Source: a virus. From it: a stretch of 38,612 bases of DNA. The position numbers and the translations under genes were made by a program. Below the pieces are notes generated by a model that saw only the letters and a list, made by a program, of their open reading frames with translations, had not been told where the DNA came from and did no database searches. Of this stretch, positions 14,824 to 22,630 are shown piece after piece (the stretch's first letter is position 1; every line of letters starts with the position of its first letter). The stretch is from positions 1 to 38,612 of IMG/VR virus record IMGVR_UViG_3300037042_001249; one strand, written 5' to 3'.

Positions 14824-16317
14824 TTATGCCGTCACTGCTTTGATAACAGCAAAATTGAAAACAGGTTGTTCTGTCGTTGTTCCGCCTGTCGTGGCGAATG
14901 TTATCTGAAAACTTCCAGCTGCCACGTTTGTCACGTGGATCATGTAAAGGTCGGTGCCTGACTTTTGACACACCTTAACAACATCAGTGGATGCCACGGT
15001 GCTATTTGTAACCGTAAAACTTTGCCATGCTGTTGTTCCTGCCGCACTAACTAAAGTGATTGCGCCATTTGTTTTGTTAAGCGTGACACCTTGTGTGCGG
15101 GAGGTTGTTTGCGTTACAGCGCCGCCTGATCCGGTTCCGTATCCTATCCCGCCGGATCCAACAGCAATGACACTTTGAACTCCAGATAGGCTGTTTACAT
15201 TCTTCCAATAAGGCCCTGCGCTGTCATATTGCAGAATGTCATTTGGCTGAACAGAAGTAATTTTTACATTGTGCAGTTCGTCAAGCTCGTACCCATTATC
15301 AACCTTAATGAAGATTGATCCGACTGTGGCATGAACACGTTCGATAAACCCAAGTATCACCAAATGATTCGGCGCGACCGGCTTTGTTGTTGTCCATGAA
15401 CCCGGAGTCGTGGGTGATAGATAAACGGTATCTCCGGCAATTGTTCCGAACGTGTTTAATTTGTAAATCGGCCCGGATATTTGAACCCAGCCTTCGCCGC
15501 CAGATGTAATTGTGTCGGCAACGAATCCTATCGTGTGGGCTGAATTTACATCGCTATCAGCCTGCGCAAGCTTCACGGCAACACGATTACCCTGTGCGCC
15601 AGATATATAAACAACCTGCCCTTTTGTCAGAGTTGAGGCGGTATCGTTATAAACGCGAGCGTATTCTTGCTCCCCTATTAGGCAATCTACATTTCCGCCC
15701 TTAAGGTTGAGGCTTAACGTTCCATTGCCATCATCCCAATAGACTGTCCCTGGCGTAACGGTGCCAAGCGTAGGCGTATTGTTGAAACCAACATAATCAA
15801 GGTTAGTTGCCCGGCCATTGGTGATTGTCGGGTTTGTGAGTGCGGCATTCGTTCCGAACACAAGAGCGCCAGTTCCGGTTTCGTCCGTCACTGCAGTTGC
15901 CAAATTTGCGCTGCTTGGCGTGCCAAGAAATGTGGCGACCCCAGCGCCGAGTCCACTTACGCCAGTGCTGATCGGGAGCCCGGTGCAGTTTGTAAGCGTG
16001 CCAGATGCAGGAGTTCCAAGAATGGGGGCTGATAATGTCGGCCCACTTGATCGAACAACATTCCCGGTGCCTGTGCTGCTAACCCATTCCGGCGCATCGG
16101 CTGCTAAATTGACCTGCAAAACTTGCTCATATAAACCAATCGGCAGAAATGTTGTCACTCCTGCGCTTGATTGATACGGTATTGATCCAGCTCCCCCGCC
16201 AGCAAGTTGCGGATTATTTGCCGCTGAAAACAGGTTTTCAAACTGCTTTATTTGTTCATTGTCTTGCAAAAATGATGCAAGCTGATCGCGCGTCAGGTTT
16301 AGAGGTTTTCTAGCCAT
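14824..16317 (-). CDS. Tail fibre/needle-position structural protein
   Basis: 497 residues. The N-terminus (PLNLTRDQLASFLQDNEQIKQFENLF) is a short helical motif seen at the start of several podovirus tail proteins. Then follow Thr/Gly/Ser-rich segments (SGPTLSAPILGTPASGTLTN, GALVFGTNAALTNPTITNG) of the kind found in trimeric fibres, and a final beta-rich domain. It directly follows the gp10-like gene, where P22 has the needle gp26, and overlaps its stop (TGATG). The coiled-coil heptads of gp26 are not visible, so it may be a fibre replacing or capping the needle. Confidence 0.68.
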   Translation of the reverse strand: MARKPLNLTRDQLASFLQDNEQIKQFENLFSAANNPQLAGGGAGSIPYQSSAGVTTFLPIGLYEQVLQVNLAADAPEWVSSTGTGNVVRSSGPTLSAPILGTPASGTLTNCTGLPISTGVSGLGAGVATFLGTPSSANLATAVTDETGTGALVFGTNAALTNPTITNGRATNLDYVGFNNTPTLGTVTPGTVYWDDGNGTLSLNLKGGNVDCLIGEQEYARVYNDTASTLTKGQVVYISGAQGNRVAVKLAQADSDVNSAHTIGFVADTITSGGEGWVQISGPIYKLNTFGTIAGDTVYLSPTTPGSWTTTKPVAPNHLVILGFIERVHATVGSIFIKVDNGYELDELHNVKITSVQPNDILQYDSAGPYWKNVNSLSGVQSVIAVGSGGIGYGTGSGGAVTQTTSRTQGVTLNKTNGAITLVSAAGTTAWQSFTVTNSTVASTDVVKVCQKSGTDLYMIHVTNVAAGSFQITFATTGGTTTEQPVFNFAVIKAVTA

Positions 16318-17720
16318 CAGAACGCCAGCGCCTCAAGTTGAACTTCAAGCCTTACAAATGAAACATGCGATGCACTATCGCCTTGAAAGCGCTGGATACG
16401 CCAGTTTTTCATGTGCCCTTGCTGAAACCACACAAGGCGCTTCACGCGGTCTCCAATCTTGCCAGCATTTATATACTTTGGTTGGCTCCAAACCATGCCA
16501 TCAACCGAATAAGATGTGCTGATCTGCGGGTTATCGCCTAAAGATACACGGCCAGTCAGGGCCACAAGTTCGAGCTCGTTGAATATCGCGCCATTTCCTT
16601 CGTTATAAACGATCATGGTGCCGAATTCCCATCTGACAGTCTGCCCATAATGGTGGCTGATTTCGTTAGCCATGTATCCTATGGATGCGCTGGTAGGATC
16701 AGCTACAAGCCAACGGTTATAGGCCCACACAAAATTCTTTGCCCGGTACGGAGAAAAACCAGAAAGCGAACTTGTAAGTGTTACCCAGACAGGCTGCTGC
16801 ACAAGCTCTGTTGCGGATGCGTCAAAAACTATCGTCCTATCTGGCAGATGAACGTAGAGAAGTTTGTGATTCCTGTCGTTTCTAGCCTCAAGCTTTACGT
16901 TTGACAATTCCGCTTCGGTATAAGAAAGCAAAACCTCGTCGATTTCCTGCGTGCTGATCTTGTTTGCGTTGGCATTGGCTGCCAGATAAATTCCTGGTGC
17001 CTCATTTCTCCCTCCTCCTACAAACGCGACTTGCTCCATGAACACACAGCAAGCATGCGTTCCTAAAACCCCTTTTTGCACTTGTGCGCCGTCTATACGC
17101 TGGAAAGGAAAAACATCACCGCCAACGTTATCAAACACTTCTATAGTGTTTCTATTAAGCGCATATACCTCATTTCGAACCTTTAGCAGCGCAATCACTG
17201 GATCTGGGTCTGCCTCACTCGCGCCATATTTGAGCGGATTGACCTGTGTCGGGTCTGATAGTTCTGTTACCACTAAAAACTCGCCATCCGTGGTCATGAA
17301 ATAGCCATCCACCCAGACCATGTCTAGCACAGTGCCAAGGTCAGGATCGGTTACTTGCGTGAGCGTTGATCCATTCCAATAAAACAGATTTCCGCCGGAT
17401 GCAATCGCCAGTCGGTCGAAGCTGTAATCAAACGTGACAAGACCAGTGCCGCCAACATCGCCTAGCGTGGTTACAGTTCCTGTCGCAGATACTTCAACCA
17501 GTTTTGTGCCCATGACACGATAACAGGCGCCTTCCCAGTTTATTCCACCTCGATCAATGCCGGGGCCTGTCCCGTTTGAGATAAGCCCGTCAGCTGGCCG
17601 CAGATACCCTTCGCTGATACCATTGCTCTTTGGAACCGGCATCATATTTACCGGGTAACTGGTGCGAAGGTCTGGCCCGTTGTCGGTATAGATGCCGCTA
17701 ATCAGTGGGATCTGAGCCAT
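16317..17720 (-). CDS. Packaged-DNA stabilisation protein, P22 gp10-like
   Basis: 467 residues (P22 gp10 has 472). It is a tail hub protein that plugs the portal after packaging. Matching landmarks include YPVNMMPVPKSNGISEGYLRP near the N-terminus, ACYRVMGTKL, the IEVFDN and VQKGVLGTHAC region, YLAANANANKISTQEIDEVLLSYT, and HKLLYVHLPDRTIVFDAS, all in the same order as in P22. It ends overlapping the fibre/needle gene. In P22 it assembles onto gp4, whose counterpart lies five genes upstream here. Confidence 0.92.
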   Translation of the reverse strand: MAQIPLISGIYTDNGPDLRTSYPVNMMPVPKSNGISEGYLRPADGLISNGTGPGIDRGGINWEGACYRVMGTKLVEVSATGTVTTLGDVGGTGLVTFDYSFDRLAIASGGNLFYWNGSTLTQVTDPDLGTVLDMVWVDGYFMTTDGEFLVVTELSDPTQVNPLKYGASEADPDPVIALLKVRNEVYALNRNTIEVFDNVGGDVFPFQRIDGAQVQKGVLGTHACCVFMEQVAFVGGGRNEAPGIYLAANANANKISTQEIDEVLLSYTEAELSNVKLEARNDRNHKLLYVHLPDRTIVFDASATELVQQPVWVTLTSSLSGFSPYRAKNFVWAYNRWLVADPTSASIGYMANEISHHYGQTVRWEFGTMIVYNEGNGAIFNELELVALTGRVSLGDNPQISTSYSVDGMVWSQPKYINAGKIGDRVKRLVWFQQGHMKNWRIQRFQGDSASHVSFVRLEVQLEALAF

Positions 17721-17745
17721 TATTTCTTCCTGGCTGCGCGCATGT

Positions 17746-18129
17746 TCATTCCATGCTCACTGTCGGAAACCACGCAGGATCAAATGGCTCGACCGTATAG
17801 CCAATCACCCCATCTAGCAGCGCATCATCCGGCTTTTGAAACACCCACTGCCCTTGCACCGTTTGCCGTGCCACGTCCCACGCAGTTGTGTAGCCGTCGG
17901 CTGTTTGCTTGGCCCCGGTAGCCGCATTTACGCCAAAGATCGGGAAGTGCCTGTTGCCAGCATTAACTTGCACAGCTTGATCTGGGTGAATATCATCCTT
18001 TGGCACCACTTGCCCGGTCGCTACATCAAGCAAGTCAGGTGAATCAATCGACTCAACCATGTTTGAGTAGATGGCTTCAAGCGCGGTTTTTGCTTCGGCT
18101 TCGGTTTGGAAAACAAGGTAGTCGTTCAT
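17746..18129 (-). CDS. Hypothetical tail-region protein
   Basis: 127 residues starting MNDYLVFQTEAEAKTALEAI. It is acidic and lacks membrane segments. The N-terminal phrase recalls small phage proteins found beside fibre genes, but I cannot assign a function. It starts 2 bases before the stop of the LamG-like gene and is probably co-translated with it, so it may be an assembly partner for that protein (inference). Confidence 0.6.
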   Translation of the reverse strand: MNDYLVFQTEAEAKTALEAIYSNMVESIDSPDLLDVATGQVVPKDDIHPDQAVQVNAGNRHFPIFGVNAATGAKQTADGYTTAWDVARQTVQGQWVFQKPDDALLDGVIGYTVEPFDPAWFPTVSME

Positions 18130-18131
18130 GC

Positions 18132-19478
18132 TTACACCGTTGGCGGCAAAAGTTTATACGGGTGATCGGACGGCAGGTTGGATTCCAGACCCCATTTCCA
18201 AGCGAGGTAGCCTTCGAGGCGCTGGCGATCAGTGACGGACAGGTCGCCGCTCACGATGACGATCTCGCCGATCTGGCCGTCCCATGCAAAAGCGCCGGGG
18301 GTCGTTACCGAGTCAGCGCCGATACGAATACCAGAGGTTCCAATAGCACCGCCGCCCCCGGTACGCACAACATCTGCACCTCCGTTAACATTTATACCCA
18401 TTGCATCCGTTGCGACACCATCAGTCCCAAACACTTGACTAACTATGCTTGAACCAGACACACCGGACACAACAGGTGAAGTTGCATCAGTCCACCCACC
18501 AGACAATGCCAATGCGGTATTAGTGGGGCCTCCGGTACCAAGATATCCAACTTGATACCCACTTAGTGAAACCCATATCCGACGATAGTTCCCCCATGAC
18601 GGACTGTTTGCAACCACAAACGAGGAATATTTTCTGCTGACCGCCAGCGGGAATGCTGGAGTGTCTAAGAAAATACCGTTAGCGCCACTCCAGTTTATCG
18701 TAGGCTTGCCGTTAATATCTAATACGGAAATGCCTTCGGTTTTTTGATACGCCCCCAACACTGATGTGCGATTGACCTGCGCCCCCCAAATGTGCATTGA
18801 CAGTGCGCCACCAGTCACGCCGCGTATCAACATCCCACCGTACCCGCTTGGATCAAACACAAACGGCACGTTGACCGTGACGCCGGTAGTGGTTGCAGTA
18901 ATCCTCACCCACGCATCTGGAAGCTGCGCGAGGTCAATTGTCCAACGTCCATACAGGTTGTCATTAACCGTGTTTCCAATTGAAAACGTGCCGGTTGTGG
19001 AAATGCGCTTGATATAAATTGAAGGGGTAAATAACGCCCCCGGCGTGCCCATAACAAACGACAGGTAATTTGAGTTGTATATGTCGTTTGTGGTGGTATT
19101 AAGGCCGGACAGCCTGTCCGCTGTCAGCGTACCGTCCGGTGCTGTGGCATCGTTTGCCGTGATTGTTGCTGTTCCACGCTTGACCCAAAAAGCATTGTTA
19201 AACTGCTCGCTCCATTGCAACAGGTTTGATCCAGTGGCAAACGCCGGCTGCGCTGTTGCGGTAGCCTGTGTCGCATTTCGACCGTTTCCTGACTTGTCAG
19301 CCCACTGAGAAACGTTGGTGCCGTTGAGAGTAATGCTCGCCGTATCTTCGGCATCCAGCCACAGCGCTAAACTGCCCGCTAAGGCATTAGGACGCCACAA
19401 TCTCGGCCCACCAAACAAAGTACCGTCCCATCTATAGGGATGGTCATACGGTAATTGCCTGACAATTTCCATTGGCAT
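18132..19478 (-). CDS. LamG/concanavalin-like structural protein (long paralogue)
   Basis: 448 residues starting MPMEIVRQLPYDHPYRWDG. It contains ALWLDAEDTASITLNG, VSQWADKSGNGRNATQAT and a C-terminal RQRLEGYLAWKWG motif, which frame a jelly-roll carbohydrate-binding-like fold. A second beta-rich domain is inserted between them (about residues 75-240). It ends LPSDHPYKLLPP, echoing the DHPYRW near its own start. The start was chosen from the TAATG overlap with the shorter paralogue upstream; an earlier in-frame start was rejected. It is probably an external decoration or receptor-binding component. Confidence 0.72.
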   Translation of the reverse strand: MPMEIVRQLPYDHPYRWDGTLFGGPRLWRPNALAGSLALWLDAEDTASITLNGTNVSQWADKSGNGRNATQATATAQPAFATGSNLLQWSEQFNNAFWVKRGTATITANDATAPDGTLTADRLSGLNTTTNDIYNSNYLSFVMGTPGALFTPSIYIKRISTTGTFSIGNTVNDNLYGRWTIDLAQLPDAWVRITATTTGVTVNVPFVFDPSGYGGMLIRGVTGGALSMHIWGAQVNRTSVLGAYQKTEGISVLDINGKPTINWSGANGIFLDTPAFPLAVSRKYSSFVVANSPSWGNYRRIWVSLSGYQVGYLGTGGPTNTALALSGGWTDATSPVVSGVSGSSIVSQVFGTDGVATDAMGINVNGGADVVRTGGGGAIGTSGIRIGADSVTTPGAFAWDGQIGEIVIVSGDLSVTDRQRLEGYLAWKWGLESNLPSDHPYKLLPPTV

Positions 19479-20185
19479 TAGAAGCCCCCCCATTTCCAAG
19501 CGAGGTAGCCCTCAATGCGCTGCCTTGTTTCTGTATTTGCTATGCTGGACAACACAATTATTTCGCCCATTATTCCAGACCACGCACGATTCAGAGCCAG
19601 AGCACGGTCATTGCCGACACAGAATGATGCCGTTATTGCTCCAGCTGGCCTGTTTGAATTTAACAGCGCAGGCGGCAACGGCAATGCAGTAACGCCAGTG
19701 CTTACTGTCTGCGCTGCCCCGCCGTTTCTGCGTAACTGCCCAAACTCGCAGAATACGTACCACTTGTCTGGGGTATCACCAATCAGCCCAATATACGATC
19801 CCGTTCCTGCGCCGCCAAACAATCCTTGGTATGCCGCCAAAAAGCTCGATTGCGTGCCGTCACGGTAACGCGCCACAACAAATACATCCTGCGTCGCAAA
19901 ACTGGCCGACGTTTCCATAAAGCGATTGTTCAGCGCATCGGGCCACGTCAATACATTTTTGCCATTTAATACGGCTGTAGAATATGTTGGCTGATTAGCA
20001 GCCGTGGCCTGCGTGGCATGCCGATTATTGCCGCTCTTGTCCGACCACTGGCTCACCGTCGAACCATTGAGCGTGATTGTGCTTGTGTCGTTGGCGTCCA
20101 GCCACAGCGCGGTTTGTATAAGCGAAGGGGTCCATGCTGGACGGCCACGCCCATAAGCCATCAAACGAGTAGCACGTAGCTGCAT
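19478..20185 (-). CDS. LamG/concanavalin-like structural protein (short paralogue)
   Basis: 235 residues. ALWLDANDTSTITLNGSTVS, QWSDKSGNNRHATQAT and the C-terminal RQRIEGYLAWKWG are shared with the next gene, so the two arose by tandem duplication. The single jelly-roll-like domain fills the whole protein. Its stop overlaps the start of the longer paralogue. P22 has no counterpart between gp4 and gp10, so this is a lineage-specific insertion. Confidence 0.72.
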   Translation of the reverse strand: MQLRATRLMAYGRGRPAWTPSLIQTALWLDANDTSTITLNGSTVSQWSDKSGNNRHATQATAANQPTYSTAVLNGKNVLTWPDALNNRFMETSASFATQDVFVVARYRDGTQSSFLAAYQGLFGGAGTGSYIGLIGDTPDKWYVFCEFGQLRRNGGAAQTVSTGVTALPLPPALLNSNRPAGAITASFCVGNDRALALNRAWSGIMGEIIVLSSIANTETRQRIEGYLAWKWGGF

Positions 20186-20186
20186 A

Positions 20187-20552
20187 TTATGTCAGCTCTG
20201 TAAGTTCAAGAGTCCCATCAGTACCACCAGCACGAATAACAGCTATATTCGGTGTTGCAGGTAGCCGAAGATCAACTCGCTCTCCATTGGCAACAAAATG
20301 AGACGTTGAGGCATTAGCAGTTTGCGAGGTGCTTCCGATGGCATACCTAATATCGGCACCACGTGCAAAAATGCTAATTCGTCGGCATGTTGTGGTCAGT
20401 GCCGTGTTTGCGCTTGATGCACCTGCTGCCAATTGCCGAGCGACGGACGGAATTCCTAACGGCTCGCTTGCGACTCTTTCAGCCCAAGTTCCATCGTTCA
20501 TATCGACATTGCGTCGCGCAACGTCGTTGTAACTCTTGATGATGTCTGCCAT
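20187..20552 (-). CDS. Small structural protein, hypothetical
   Basis: 121 residues. The first 30 (DIIKSYNDVARRNVDMNDGTWAERV) are helical. The rest alternates Ala/Ser/Thr-rich beta strands (RYAIGSTSQTANASTSHFVA, DLRLPATPNIAVIRAGGTDG) as in capsid or tail decoration domains. It lies in the cassette between the gp4-like and gp10-like genes, with the LamG-like genes directly downstream. The exact role is unknown. Confidence 0.6.
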   Translation of the reverse strand: MADIIKSYNDVARRNVDMNDGTWAERVASEPLGIPSVARQLAAGASSANTALTTTCRRISIFARGADIRYAIGSTSQTANASTSHFVANGERVDLRLPATPNIAVIRAGGTDGTLELTELT

Positions 20553-20588
20553 GTTTCACCCCCTTAAGAATTATGGCTTAATTAAAGT

Positions 20589-20948
20589 TTAACCGATACG
20601 CCAGTTTGTTCCATCACAAAATACAGGAACAACATTTGCCCCGCCACCAACGACAATCGCGCCAATTCCTGCGGTCAGCGTTTGTGTTGCATCAGTCACG
20701 GCAGCCCGAGCGCCTGCACCTGCAACGGCAACAGATGGTAGGTTCGCCACTGTTTTTGTTGTGACTTTCGAGTACGTCGAAAGCGTAATCGTTTGTGATT
20801 GAACATCAACAAACGATTTTTCCATAAACTCACGCACTGTGTTAATGCTGGCTTTTCGCGCGTCGCCGTTATCGTTGGAATACACCACCAGCTTATCAGC
20901 CGAGGTGACTTCGTTGAGCGTCGAAAGCTGATTGATCGTTGGCATCAT
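20589..20948 (-). CDS. Small tail-associated protein, hypothetical
   Basis: 119 residues. The start (PTINQLSTLNEVTSADKLVVY, then DARKASINTVREFM) is a motif found at the N-terminus of many short phage proteins and fibres next to head completion genes. The C-terminal half is a glycine/valine-rich beta domain ending VPVFCDGTNWRIG. It is probably a virion component; the function is unassigned. Confidence 0.6.
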   Translation of the reverse strand: MMPTINQLSTLNEVTSADKLVVYSNDNGDARKASINTVREFMEKSFVDVQSQTITLSTYSKVTTKTVANLPSVAVAGAGARAAVTDATQTLTAGIGAIVVGGGANVVPVFCDGTNWRIG

Positions 20949-20954
20949 TGCCCC

Positions 20955-21431
20955 TTAATTAAAATCTATCGGCCCATCTTGCCCTGCAAGTACAGGATCA
21001 ACGGGTCCTGGCAAAAACACATCATACATCCATGGTTTATTGCCCGCACCCGAAGGCAACGTGTCTGGGAATTGTTTTTCTGTTGGGAACGTGGCTTGCG
21101 ATAAAATGGTGTTATAGGACGATTTCGCTGTTGCCATAGTGCCAGTCATTACCTGTTTCCCATATCCAGGCGCAATTCTCATCGCAAGGTTTGTAATGAT
21201 TGCCTGATTTGCAGAGTCTGGGACGTAGGTTTGCTCGTCTAGGTCTGATTGCTGTGGGCTTGCTGGCAGAGGATACCCAAGCCTGATTCCTTTTGCATTC
21301 CACTCTGCCATCATCGCATCAAGTCGGCGCATTGCGCTTTCGAGTTGTTCAGGTTGAAGGTCGAATACATAGTTCGCCATTCCGATTTCTTCGAATGCCG
21401 CTTCGACGTACTGGCGCTTGCTGTATCCCAT
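20955..21431 (-). CDS. Head-to-tail adaptor, P22 gp4-like tail accessory factor
   Basis: 158 residues (P22 gp4 has 166). Landmarks shared with gp4 are QPEQLESAMRRLDAMMAEWNAKGIRLGY, then NLAMRIAPGYG, TMATAKSSYNTIL, and a C-terminal LPSGAGN followed by a loop ending at FLPGP. The ring of gp4 extends the portal and receives gp10. Muramidase activity has been reported for P22 gp4, but I see no independent evidence for it here. It lies 1 base after the LEM-like gene. Confidence 0.85.
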   Translation of the reverse strand: MGYSKRQYVEAAFEEIGMANYVFDLQPEQLESAMRRLDAMMAEWNAKGIRLGYPLPASPQQSDLDEQTYVPDSANQAIITNLAMRIAPGYGKQVMTGTMATAKSSYNTILSQATFPTEKQFPDTLPSGAGNKPWMYDVFLPGPVDPVLAGQDGPIDFN

Positions 21432-21432
21432 T

Positions 21433-21738
21433 TCACCCCCTCAAAACTTCAGCGATTCGTTCAAGCAATTTACGGTCAGTCGTGCGTCCGTCAAACTTGA
21501 TGCCAAGTTCATTTGCCTTTTGCTCTATTTCATCGCGTGTTGGTGGCAGATCATCTTTGACTTGTTCTACATCTTCATTTTGGTAGTCAGATACTGCCAA
21601 AACAAGGCTTTCCCGCCATCCTTGCGAGATTGCTTCGAGCAGTTGTAGATCGTCCTTTACGCCACGCGATTCGTAAGTGGTGCCGCTAGGGCCAAAATGT
21701 GGGCCAGGGCAACGATAGACCATTGCTGGGTATTCCAT
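21433..21738 (-). CDS. Head-region protein with HeH/LEM-like C-terminus
   Basis: 101 residues. The N-terminus (YPAMVYRCPGPHFGPSGTTY, VKDD, ISQGWRESL) is typical of small proteins next to coat or adaptor genes. The last 35 residues (TRDEIEQKANELGIKFDGRT then KLLERI) form a helix-extension-helix, LEM-like module seen on many phage head proteins. Its start overlaps the preceding stop (TAATG). Confidence 0.7.
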   Translation of the reverse strand: MEYPAMVYRCPGPHFGPSGTTYESRGVKDDLQLLEAISQGWRESLVLAVSDYQNEDVEQVKDDLPPTRDEIEQKANELGIKFDGRTTDRKLLERIAEVLRG

Positions 21739-21908
21739 TACTTACCTTTTTTTGCAGGCGCTTTGCTTGGTTTTCCTGCCTTCATGGCAGCAGTGCGCGC
21801 GGTCGAAAGTGCAATTGCAACGGCTTGCTTTTGAGGTTTGCCAGATTTCATTTCTTTCGAAATGTTTGAGCTGATGCTCTTCTGCGAATAACCTTTTTTC
21901 AGCGGCAT
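21738..21908 (-). CDS. 56-residue basic protein, DUF6496-like
   Basis: The sequence begins MPLKKGYSQKSISSNISKEM, continues GKPQKQAVAIALSTAR, and ends in a Lys/Ala-rich tail. This is the pattern of the short DUF6496 family found in phages and bacteria (MPLKKG, KPQKQAVAIAL). The stop overlaps the next start (TAATG). It lies just downstream of a terminator, so it is expressed by read-through. The function is unknown; its basic charge suggests nucleic-acid contact. Confidence 0.75.
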   Translation of the reverse strand: MPLKKGYSQKSISSNISKEMKSGKPQKQAVAIALSTARTAAMKAGKPSKAPAKKGK

Positions 21909-21924
21909 TTTTATCCCTTTGAGG

Positions 21925-21948
21925 AAAACCCGAGGATTGCTCCTCGGG
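21925..21948 (-). terminator. Intrinsic terminator downstream of the capsid genes
   Basis: On the minus strand, CCCGAGGA-GCAA-TCCTCGGG (complement of 21929-21948) is followed by TTTT. The 8-bp stem has a GNRA-type loop. It lies inside the morphogenesis operon after the coat and decoration genes, so it probably lowers transcription of the tail genes relative to the capsid genes. Confidence 0.82.
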
Positions 21949-21961
21949 CTTATTTTACAGC

Positions 21962-22576
21962 TTAGGCAATGCGATAGGTGACAAACGTATCAGCAGCCGT
22001 TTTACGGGTGCGGAAACGAGCGGCAGCGCCAGATGTGCCAGCGGTAGCAGGTGCGCCAACGATGGTCATGTTGGTATTGACCGTGATTGTCAGGGCGAAC
22101 GCAGCCAGGGTAATCAAAGACCAGTCGAAGCTATCGCCAATGGCAAACTCGGTAGCTGCATCAAGCACAGCACCGGTTGGCAACTGGATGTTTCTGCCAG
22201 CGCTAGGGGTGGCCGTAACAATACCGCCGAGCAACGATGCCGCTGTGAAGGCCATTGAGCCGCCATCAGTGATATCAGTGGGCGCGCCTTGCACTTGCGC
22301 ATTCAGGCGTAGCTGTTGCACTTGCGGAGCGGTGCCTACTTCGTAATACACGGGCTGTGAGCCCACAGATTCGACCACAATAGTCGCGCCGGACGCATAG
22401 GAACCAAACACGGTTTGCCCATTGGTCACGGTGCCGATAAGCGTGGTTTGATCTGGGTAGTTGGGATAACCAAGAGTGCGAGAAACTTGCGCTTGCCCTT
22501 GCGTGAAGACGGCGATTGATTCATTCGCCGGAATGGTGATAGTGGCTTTGCCATTTACTGCAATAACGTTTGACAT
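21962..22576 (-). CDS. Probable head decoration/structural protein
   Basis: 204 residues beginning MSNVIAVNGKATITIPANES, beta-rich, with Gly/Ala/Thr repeats and no membrane segment. The first 60 residues resemble short surface beta-domains, and the rest looks like a second beta-sandwich (GSMAFTAASLLGGIVTATPS). Its place right after the coat gene and before the terminator suggests a protein made in large amounts, such as a head decoration protein. The family is not recognised. Confidence 0.65.
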   Translation of the reverse strand: MSNVIAVNGKATITIPANESIAVFTQGQAQVSRTLGYPNYPDQTTLIGTVTNGQTVFGSYASGATIVVESVGSQPVYYEVGTAPQVQQLRLNAQVQGAPTDITDGGSMAFTAASLLGGIVTATPSAGRNIQLPTGAVLDAATEFAIGDSFDWSLITLAAFALTITVNTNMTIVGAPATAGTSGAAARFRTRKTAADTFVTYRIA

Positions 22577-22604
22577 GGTGTTGTTCCTTTCAGAATGTAG
22601 AGAA

Positions 22605-22622
22605 GGCCGGGTTTCCCCGGCC
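22605..22622 (-). terminator. Hairpin between coat and decoration genes (weak terminator or processing site)
   Basis: On the minus strand, GGCCGGG-GAAA-CCCGGCC (complement of 22605-22622) is followed by TTCTCT, a poor T run. It may stabilise the coat mRNA 3' end or cause partial termination. Confidence 0.5.
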
Positions 22623-22630
22623 AGTCATGC

